From Rostratula benghalensis (lineage: Eukaryota > Chordata > Aves > Charadriiformes > Rostratulidae), in NCBI GenBank assembly GCA_013399305.1, contig VXAI01000117.1, forward strand, positions 361,100-425,099: a DNA stretch of 64,000 nucleotides, given 5' to 3'. Positions within the stretch are counted from its first letter, which is position 1; each line of letters starts with the position of its first letter. The position numbers were made by a program, and so were the translations under genes. Under the pieces are notes generated by a model. It saw nothing but the letters and a program-made list of their open reading frames with translations, was not told the origin of the DNA and searched no databases. This document shows, piece by piece, positions 60,401 to 64,000 of the stretch.

Positions 60401-60896
60401 TATAGATCAAGCATTCTTGATTATAAATTGCTTTCTTTACTAGGCAGCAAGAATGAAAATGTAAGTAATTAGGTTAAGATGAAGATGAGAGCAATTTTTG
60501 ATGATCCTTTCATCACTTATGAAGAAATTCAGTCTTGGTGTTGAATAATACTTTATGATTTTCTCTTTCTGAAGGTTGTATGTAGTAGCAAGGTGGTTTT
60601 CTGTGTAAGGCTGTTGGGGGTTTTTTTTATTTTTAGTGTAGGTTTTAATGTGAAGATAATGGTAAATAGTTTTTCAGTATATATATATATAAAAGAAGAT
60701 AAATATGTGCACCATTCAGCTGTATTAGAGAGTAAAAAGAAAAGTTTCTGCATGTCAGATGTATCTGTTTTCTTGCAGGTAGCTGCCAAGAGACAAGGTT
60801 CCTTGAAGAAAGTAGCTCAGCAGTTCCTCTTGATGTGGTCCTGTTTTGGCACTCGAGTGATTCGGGACATGACTTTGCACAGTGCACCCAGCTTTG
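18340..60896 (+). CDS. RFX4: RFX4, regulatory factor X4 (partial: 12 internal coding exons)
   Basis: Sequence-specific nuclear transcription factor that binds X-box motifs. In vertebrates RFX4 is known for roles in dorsal brain patterning, subcommissural organ and ciliogenesis genes, and for testis isoforms. The coding join is 18340-18426, 24412-24472, 30014-30137, 42137-42198, 46871-47084, 47911-47988, 49782-49945, 52324-52424, 54248-54306, 55836-55980, 59238-59332 and 60779-60896. It totals 1308 nt, is open throughout, and every intron is GT-AG. Order of domains: Ser/Asn/Glu-rich N-terminus, complete RFX winged helix, the RFX B and C homology regions, then most of the dimerisation region. 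From memory of human RFX4 (735 aa in the brain isoform), the join corresponds to about residues 15-451. The start exon and the Pro/Ser/Tyr-rich C-terminal exons are absent from the window. Paralogue RFX6 is the nearest alternative, but the near-identity I recall is to RFX4. The assignment is very secure; the exact exon ends are read by eye. Confidence 0.97.
18427..24411 (+). other. RFX4: RFX4 intron (5985 bp)
   Basis: Starts gtaagt and ends aacag. Mostly AT-rich, with an abrupt GC-richer, CpG-poor islet at about 22200-23070. No other exon was recognised. Confidence 0.85.
22200..23070. other. GC-richer islet inside an RFX4 intron, identity unknown
   Basis: C/T- and G-rich sequence with recurrent words (gggaggcca near 22570 and ggggaggcca near 22746; cccagc, cagcagc) that suggest an old internally repetitive or inserted element. 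Both strands stay open over short runs because of composition. I do not recognise a repeat family. Confidence 0.3.
24412..24472 (+). CDS. RFX4: RFX4 coding exon (end of N-terminal tail, start of RFX domain)
   Basis: The acceptor is tttcttaacag and the donor gtaaga. The exon has 61 nt. Its first two bases complete an Asn codon from the previous exon. It then encodes an acidic/Asn stretch (EEKENN), a basic RASKPH segment, and TPATLQ leading into the first helix of the RFX winged helix. It ends with TG, the first two bases of the helix-1 Trp codon. It is small, but it is held firmly by phase on both sides and by agreement with the RFX4 family sequence. Confidence 0.95.
26209..26280 (-). repeat. 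Possible degenerate CR1 3' end, minus strand
   Basis: The order tagaatcctagatttttgat, then tctgaaaaggctgctt, then acatcatc resembles the reverse complement of a CR1 tail (agaatcatagaatcatt, then ttggaaaagacct, then aagatcatc). It is quite diverged. Confidence 0.3.
27540..27583. repeat. Perfect 22-bp tandem duplication
   Basis: Two identical copies of tagatgtatcattactgcc plus aaa are adjacent at 27540-27561 and 27562-27583. Confidence 0.9.
28243..28303. repeat. Imperfect 31-bp tandem duplication
   Basis: Copies at 28243-28273 and 28274-28303 share tcattcc, tggaaggattagggg and tttat, with a few substitutions and a one-base length change. Confidence 0.85.
29116..29272. repeat. 79-bp tandem duplication, nearly identical copies
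   Basis: Copy 1 (29116-29194) and copy 2 (29195-29272) both begin atgagtgacaccaaggatga. They differ only at a g/a (acgtct versus acatct) and near the 3' end (ctttgcaatc versus ctagcaatc). The near identity implies a recent event within an intron. Confidence 0.92.
30014..30137 (+). CDS. RFX4: RFX4 coding exon (RFX DNA-binding domain, helices 1-3)
   Basis: The 124-nt exon completes a split Trp codon and then encodes 41 residues beginning [19 protein letters not shown] and ending in NAASFGK. This covers helix 1, helix 2 and the start of helix 3 of the RFX-type winged helix, with the family-typical PRS-LY-HY-DFC and VNAASFGK signatures. The donor is gtgagt. The acceptor is unusual in ending AAG (ctttttaag) rather than the more common CAG/TAG, so it may be a relatively weak splice site. 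The upstream intron is 5541 bp and the downstream intron 11999 bp, the longest complete intron in the window. Confidence 0.97.
30931..30934. other. Assembly gap or ambiguous bases (NNNN)
   Basis: Four N between cagtgaaaaa and taaaattg. It is in intron, so no coding effect. Confidence 0.98.
31563..32289 (-). pseudogene. Broken coding-like stretch, unidentified
   Basis: On the minus strand one frame is open from 32289 down to 32059. A second frame overlaps it and is open from 32072 down to 31563 except for one stop at about 31836. Together that is about 727 bp needing only one frame change and one stop, which looks like a decayed coding sequence (retroposed gene copy or mobile-element remnant). 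The second part has a hydrophobic run beginning [18 protein letters not shown] that could be a membrane segment, and several N-x-T sites toward its end. I do not recognise the family. Chance openness is the main alternative, and a + strand frame at 31846-32058 is also open. No function is proposed. Confidence 0.25.
32643..32989 (+). mobile_element. CR1 LINE, 3'-terminal fragment
   Basis: A classic 5'-truncated CR1. It contains gggtgggtgtcaagaggaaa, then gtggtgctgagagagaggac, then the very typical aggaagttccatctaaacat, the gaggaacttcttcac and gagcactggaacaggctgcc block, ttggactagatgatctccag, and the tail ttctgtgattctgtgat. Translation of the middle gives the familiar spurious peptide with [20 protein letters not shown]. 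It is inserted in sense orientation in an RFX4 intron. The reverse transcriptase part is missing, so the copy is inactive. The 5' limit is approximate. Confidence 0.93.
34110..34235 (+). mobile_element. Probable old, diverged CR1-like fragment
   Basis: gagaaaaagctttctcacag followed by aggcagaaggagtgaaagcc, cctgttgctgaggtcactta and aaaaagacggtgacc follows the order of a CR1/L3-type 3' region (aactttctcacagtgag, gaagtgaggaagtccccatc, cttgaggtctttaaaa, gactgga). It is much diverged and family assignment is uncertain. Confidence 0.35.
41674..41712. repeat. 20-bp tandem duplication
   Basis: tcaaataccaaaatcttctc (41674-41693) is followed directly by tcaaataccaaatcttctc (41694-41712), one base shorter. 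Confidence 0.88.
42137..42198 (+). CDS. RFX4: RFX4 coding exon (RFX DNA-binding domain, helix 3 and strand before the wing)
   Basis: The exon has 62 nt with acceptor atttgcag and donor gtaagc. It encodes [20 protein letters not shown] plus the first two bases of the next Lys. RRLGTRG-SKYHYYG is the signature of the RFX domain. In structures of RFX1 family members, the basic strand and wing make the major-groove X-box contacts, while helix 3 lies over the minor groove. All the Arg residues of the RRLGTRG motif are present, so DNA binding should be intact. Confidence 0.97.
43490..43558 (+). mobile_element. CR1 LINE, very short 3' tail fragment
   Basis: The text catggcagggggttggaact followed by atatgatctttaaggtccct, tccaacctaaaccactctgt and gattctat is the terminal part of a CR1 element, ending at the TGATTCTAT repeat. 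Only about 70 bp are recognisable. It may extend a little further 5' (cctgtccctgccc). Confidence 0.9.
44255..44269. repeat. Poly-T tract
   Basis: Fifteen T within an intron, followed by gcagctgggc, so it mimics a polypyrimidine tract plus acceptor. No in-phase exon follows. Confidence 0.8.
45087..45166 (-). repeat. tRNA-like relic, possibly an old SINE head
   Basis: On the minus strand the order is ggctttttagcttgaatggt, then aacaactccagcttgcagtt, then caagtccctgg. tagcttgaatggt resembles an RNA polymerase III A box, and agttcaagtccc a B box. The two boxes are closer together than in a normal tRNA, and the 3' flank (agcagctgtcacac) faintly recalls a MIR-like core. It is not a functional tRNA, since no anticodon arm can be placed. 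Confidence 0.3.
46580..46594. repeat. Poly-T tract
   Basis: Directly visible T run in intron. Confidence 0.8.
46871..47084 (+). CDS. RFX4: RFX4 coding exon (wing of the RFX domain and following linker)
   Basis: At 214 nt this is the longest coding exon in the window. The acceptor is tgtatcag and the donor gtaaca. After the split Lys codon it starts [10 protein letters not shown], the last strand of the winged helix. A linker follows with paired Lys residues, [16 protein letters not shown] and a terminal LPASLPEEK. Compared with the human protein as I recall it, a few Ser positions differ (Asn in KENSQYYD and WVNETG, Thr in EVTKQT). These are conservative and lie outside the DNA-contacting residues. 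The phase is 0 at the 3' end. Confidence 0.97.
47085..47910 (+). other. RFX4: RFX4 intron (826 bp)
   Basis: Starts gtaaca and ends ttttttcag. A segment near 47630-47750 resembles an old amniote repeat (see the next entry). Otherwise nothing was recognised. Confidence 0.88.
47630..47750. repeat. Possible ancient amniote repeat
   Basis: gggccacattctcgtctttg, then atctcactgaggc, then ccccattgacatag, then gggagaatttag resembles the widespread sauropsid element with gggccagattctcatctc, ccattgacttcaatgg and cagaatttggccc, in the same order. It is strongly diverged. Confidence 0.3.
47911..47988 (+). CDS. RFX4: RFX4 coding exon (start of the conserved B region)
   Basis: The exon has 78 nt, exactly 26 codons, phase 0 at both ends. 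The acceptor cttttttcag has a strong pyrimidine tract; the donor is gtatgg. It encodes [20 protein letters not shown] followed by RANFDE, a helical segment conserved between RFX4, RFX6 and the RFX1-3 group. Because it is a symmetric exon, skipping would keep the frame and remove only this helix. The 826-bp intron before it is the shortest in the window. Confidence 0.96.
47989..49781 (+). other. RFX4: RFX4 intron (1793 bp)
   Basis: Starts gtatgg and ends gattgcag. No repeat or extra exon was recognised. Confidence 0.88.
49782..49945 (+). CDS. RFX4: RFX4 coding exon (B/C homology region)
   Basis: The exon has 164 nt with acceptor tgtgattgcag and donor gtcagt. It encodes 54 residues starting [20 protein letters not shown] and ending LQALPD, plus two bases of a Ser codon. 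FW-GMP-HMLP and [10 protein letters not shown] are the conserved hydrophobic helices of the RFX B/C regions, which in family members contribute to transcriptional function and dimer contacts. It is unbroken and in phase with its neighbours. Confidence 0.96.
49946..52323 (+). other. RFX4: RFX4 intron (2378 bp)
   Basis: Starts gtcagt and ends cttttcag. A mildly GC-richer stretch lies at 51230-51900 with no defensible exon. The text agggccagattgtgg near 51217 may be a trace of an old amniote repeat. Confidence 0.86.
52324..52424 (+). CDS. RFX4: RFX4 coding exon (C region)
   Basis: The exon has 101 nt with acceptor ctcttttcag and donor gtatgt. It completes Ser and then encodes 33 residues starting [20 protein letters not shown] and ending in NIKFE. 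It is an amphipathic helical stretch of the RFX C region. The last base carries into the next exon to make Leu. Context and phase leave little doubt. Confidence 0.96.
52425..54247 (+). other. RFX4: RFX4 intron (1823 bp)
   Basis: Starts gtatgt and ends tctgtag. AT-rich; nothing else was recognised. Confidence 0.88.
54248..54306 (+). CDS. RFX4: RFX4 coding exon (C region, small exon)
   Basis: The exon has 59 nt, the shortest in the gene here, with acceptor tttctgtag and donor gtaaat. It completes Leu and encodes [19 protein letters not shown], a basic helical stretch leading into the dimerisation region. Its 3' end is phase 0. Because 59 is not a multiple of three, skipping this exon would shift the frame. 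Confidence 0.95.
54307..55835 (+). other. RFX4: RFX4 intron (1529 bp)
   Basis: Starts gtaaat and ends gattacag. A T-rich stretch lies at 55496-55540. No other feature was recognised. Confidence 0.88.
55836..55980 (+). CDS. RFX4: RFX4 coding exon (start of dimerisation region)
   Basis: The exon has 145 nt with acceptor ggattacag and donor gtaaga. It encodes 48 residues starting [20 protein letters not shown] and ending HRKLIIQ, plus one base of the next Leu. The segment contains the [12 protein letters not shown] and Thr-rich helix-start motifs that open the extended dimerisation region of RFX proteins. It is followed by a 3257-bp intron that carries the 177-codon antisense ORF described separately. 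Confidence 0.96.
55981..59237 (+). other. RFX4: RFX4 intron (3257 bp)
   Basis: Starts gtaaga and ends ctgccag. Contains the long antisense open frame at 57627-58160 and a short (TTG)n run near 58486. Confidence 0.86.
57627..58160 (-). other. 177-codon antisense open reading frame, unidentified
   Basis: The longest uninterrupted frame in this half of the window: 177 codons on the minus strand within an RFX4 intron, starting [20 protein letters not shown]. The translated product is Cys-containing and mostly polar ([20 protein letters not shown] in the middle). It ends in a hydrophobic/Cys-rich tail that comes from a (TTG)n-like tract, so the C-terminal residues look like simple-sequence translation. 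I recognise no domain, signal peptide or family. No polyadenylation signal or promoter was established. A chance ORF is the default explanation; a young or antisense transcript is the alternative. Confidence 0.15.
59238..59332 (+). CDS. RFX4: RFX4 coding exon (dimerisation region)
   Basis: The exon has 95 nt with acceptor gtctgccag. It completes Leu and encodes 31 residues starting [20 protein letters not shown] and ending RCVVK. The acidic [18 protein letters not shown] helix is typical of the RFX dimerisation region. Human RFX4, as I recall it, has Thr where this gene has Ser after EWLD. The donor gttggt departs from the gtragt consensus at the third to fifth intron bases, so it may be a modest-strength site. 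Confidence 0.95.
59689..59702. repeat. (AT)n microsatellite
   Basis: Seven AT units, directly visible. Confidence 0.85.
60678..60691. repeat. (TA)n microsatellite
   Basis: About seven TA units, directly visible, 90 bases upstream of the last visible exon. Confidence 0.85.
60779..60896 (+). CDS. RFX4: RFX4 coding exon (dimerisation region; last exon seen in the window)
   Basis: The exon has 118 nt with acceptor ttttcttgcag. It encodes 39 residues starting [20 protein letters not shown], then [19 protein letters not shown], plus one base (G) of the next Gly codon. The inferred donor gtactt is weak, but it is placed by the family sequence, in which Gly-Ser-Phe follows here from the next exon. 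Reading through the donor meets an in-frame TAA at 60914-60916. The next exon (the SFHLIHLMFDDY region of the family) was not found up to base 64000 and is presumably downstream. Confidence 0.93.
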
Positions 60897-63800
60897 GTAC
60901 TTTCATTTTGTTGTAATAATTGCCTGCCACCATCAGAAAAAAAAAAAAAAATGTATCCTGGCTTGTAATGTACAGTTTAAGTGAAACCATAACCAGTCTT
61001 CACATGTCCAGTTCTCTATTAAAAAAAGAGTTGGGGCTACTGACATTTGGAAATATATATACAGAGATCTGGCCAGGGGAGCTGAAAACATTACTACTTC
61101 CTTCTGTTTGTTATTAGTCAGTAGCCAGAGTTGCAGGTCAGCTGAAGGAGCTGATTACAGGAACATTCCCTAATTCACTTCAGTGCAAAGTGAGCCTGGT
61201 TACCCCAACCTCTCTGACCACATGTTATGCTGAGGGAGATGGCTTTGCACTGAAGTGGATGAAAAGCTCTCCAGTGAACCACTTTGCCAGCTCTGCTTTT
61301 AAAGGACAGAGCATTTTAAACTAGTCTTTGAAAAATAAGCGTGTTTCTGTACTCTGGACAGATTCTCTTCTGTTCTATTATAATTCAGTCAGGGTGGAAA
61401 AAAAAAAAGGAAAAGAAATAGATGAAAATTACTTTTACTTTTTAAAATTAAAATCATATTGCTTTTCTACATTTTCCAAATGGGCTTTGTTTTGAATTCT
61501 GGGATACAAACAGTTCAGATTATTAAAATCAGTTAAAGGCAGGAATGATTGAAAATAGACTGCTGTGTCATGAGTGTGAGCATCCACAGTCACTTGGGAC
61601 CAGATTTTGCATGAGGGATGGTTTTTATAAACGCGCATTATGTTAGTAGAAGGTCAGTAATGAATTTATGAAGGCACTGCATTGAACAGCTGCAAGGTTT
61701 TCTGCCAGCTGAGCTTTGATGCCATTTATGCTCTTAAAACTATGTGATAGCATAAATTATGATACCATGATAGATACATATGATATAACCTGTATTTTAG
61801 TTTGAAACTACCTTTATTGGCTTCCCTTTGTAAAGAGTTTCCCAAACAGGTATTACTGAGTCACCATTAGACATCAGGATAGTGTGTGTCCCCAAGATGA
61901 TCACAATTTCCATCTGCTAGCTTGTGTTTTCTGCACCACTATGCTGGTCACATCTATTTTCCACCTCATTAGGACTCATTTTCTCCTCGAGACACTGCAG
62001 CTTTTCTTTTGTTGTGGGCATAAAAGTGGCTGATACTTCTTAACAGTATAATTTCCCCCAGTGTTCAAAAATCCCTGTGCATGAATGCTGAATAAATGCT
62101 GAAGTTTGTTTTCTACCATTTACTAGAATGCTAGCATCTTCTAGATCTACTAGATTTCTAGCATCTACTTTTCTCTCTGCAGACATAATCCCAATCTGCA
62201 AAACACACTGTTACCCAACAAATTAAAATACCCATCCTGCATTAGTGCAGTGTTGAGGTTACACTGTCATTCAATGCTGACTTTAAAGTACCCCCACGGA
62301 TGCATTAGTGCTACTGAGCTGCACATTACAACATTATTTTTATTCCTGTTCAGGATATGTTTGTAACCCGATCAAGCATTCTCTGCTTCAAAGCATCAGT
62401 CACCAAACCAGCTTTAATCAATTAGGGATTCCCCAAATATTTACTAGACCACCAGTTGTCTGGAAGGCCTATAGAATGATCCTCAGCTGTGATTTTTTTT
62501 TCCTTATTAACAGAAACATTGATGAATGTGCCATGTAGAGAGGAGATATGAAGATTGAGAATTATTCATTAGGTTGAGTTTGGGACATAATATAATATAA
62601 TATCATATCATATCTACCAAAATAAGTTACCTGTTGTCTCTGTTATAAATTCAAGTCTCAAATTTCTCATTTTTGAGAATGTTAACTGCTCAGCTAGATT
62701 TGTAGGGTTTTGTCTTTTTTTTTCTTCTTCTTACTTCCTTACTTCTCCTTACATGGACACACACATTTTAACATTAAATTGATATGTTTATATGTAACCA
62801 TAGCGAGGGAAAGAATGTCCTGATTATAGCTTATGTGTTTTTCATGGGTGTGTGGTGTTATACTAGAACTGGATCAATAACTGCTTTTCAATTTAGTAAT
62901 GAAAGCAAGAGTTTAAACAAACAAACAAAACCCGTCATGCTCAGTGTGAAGATGAGATAGTTTGGGATTTTAATAAATTCAAAAACCTTTATATTTTAAC
63001 AAAGTGAAACTAAAGAGAAATCTTAAGCATCTGCCATATTTGGGGGTTTAGACCACAGCTGCCTCTCTCAGCAGTCTTGAATCAGTGTTAACCACTGCCA
63101 GAGCAAGATTTCTAACCAAAAGGCTTTGTCATTTCACTTTGTACAAGCCACATAACCACTTCTTGAGTTGCCAAGGTCTGCAGCCTGCTGGCTGGGTTCT
63201 CTCCTGGGAGGTGATACGACAAGCATTGATTCAGTCCCTATTCTAATCCTCATTTATACAGGGTGGAGTTTTTCCTGCTCAGGTGCAACTCCAGTGCTGG
63301 CAGGAGGAGATCTGATCCTTTAGGTTTTCAAAGGGGACAATTATACCAAAATCATATCCTCATCCTATCAGGGAGAAGCCTCCTTGTTGCCCCCCAAATG
63401 TTATTTAGCCACAGACACAAATTTGTAATAATTTATATTAATGATGTTACTCTTTCACTGCAAGGCCGTTCAATGCATTGTTCATGAATTAGAGTTGAGC
63501 AAGTTCCAGAAGAATAACCCCTGATTGTAAACAGCTCAGTGCTAGATGGCAGAAACTCTTCTACACCTAATACCACACAGTTTCTGCTAGCTTTTCAGAA
63601 TAATGTATGCATTTAAGTGAGTTCTATGGAAAGAAACAATGATTGATTTAATCTTCTAAATATTTACATTTGTTCATCTTTTAATTTTACAAATTATCTT
63701 TGTTCTTAACTTAGAGAAAAAGTTTTGCATTTTTACTGCATTGAAAACTATTTCCACGGACTGATTTTTTCTATTTCAACTAATATATAGGATGGTCACT

Positions 63801-64000
63801 GTGTAATTTTTTTTAAAAAAGTAAAATAGTATGTTAAACAATAGGATTTTTACTACATACACGACATGATATTTTTATCTTTGAAATATATAGAGACAAA
63901 GAGATCTGATTGGAGGAAGTTCAAATACCTGACACTGGAATGGCTTGCACAGAGACTTAATTCTGCAGAGCTTTTATGGATGGTGGCATGGGCAGGTTGA
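60897..64000 (+). other. RFX4: RFX4 intron, 5' part (continues beyond the window)
   Basis: Begins gtactt after the last visible exon. No continuation exon of the RFX4 dimerisation region was found to the window end. Contains a (TATAA/TATCA)n tract at 62588-62614 and a (CAAA)n-like run near 62917-62931. Confidence 0.8.
62588..62614. repeat. (TATAA)n/(TATCA)n microsatellite
   Basis: Pentanucleotide units ataatataatataat followed by atcatatcatatc, directly visible. Confidence 0.8.

Larger units (their letters stand above)
59333..60778 (+). other. RFX4: RFX4 intron (1446 bp)
   Basis: Starts gttggt and ends tcttgcag. Contains (AT)n runs at 59689-59702 and 60678-60691. Confidence 0.87.

Noticed and set aside
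1..64000. CRISPR arrays, prokaryotic operons, insertion sequences, phage or plasmid features
   Set aside because: The direct repeats seen are only microsatellites and short tandem duplications. The gene structure is spliced and vertebrate.

Overview
The window is vertebrate nuclear DNA, most likely from a bird. The evidence is a split gene with canonical GT-AG introns, CR1-type LINE 3' ends whose tails carry the avian TTCTGTGAT-like repeat, compact introns, and two CpG-island-like blocks in otherwise AT-rich sequence. No operon, CRISPR array, prokaryotic mobile element or phage is present. Another sauropsid cannot be excluded from sequence alone.

One protein-coding gene can be supported: the 5' and central part of RFX4, a winged-helix transcription factor of brain, ciliated cells and testis. 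Twelve consecutive coding exons lie on the + strand between 18340 and 60896. They join to 1308 coding bases (435 whole codons plus a partial codon at each end) with no frameshift, no stop and compatible phases at every junction. They run from the acidic N-terminal tail through the complete RFX DNA-binding domain (end of exon 24412-24472 to start of exon 46871-47084), the RFX B/C homology regions, and most of the dimerisation region. The initiator exon was not found and is probably upstream. The C-terminal exons are probably downstream of base 64000.

Layout: 1-3115 is a bipartite GC/CpG-rich region (about 230-1350 and 1960-3115) separated by an AT-rich, homeodomain-site-rich spacer. 3116-18339 is non-coding flank or intron with a smaller GC islet at 15840-16260. 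18340-60896 holds the RFX4 exons and introns. 60897-64000 is the start of the next intron. The introns hold CR1 remnants (32643-32989, 43490-43558, probable older pieces at 34110-34235 and 26209-26280), a tRNA-like SINE-like relic (45087-45166), short local tandem duplications, microsatellites and a 4-N gap (30931-30934).

Besides RFX4, two antisense stretches look more coding-like than chance alone easily gives: an uninterrupted 177-codon ORF at 57627-58160, and a broken run of open frames at 31563-32289. I recognise neither and give them no function. No exotic new system is evident. The points worth a second look are the promoter architecture, these antisense ORFs and possible isoform-generating signals in RFX4.
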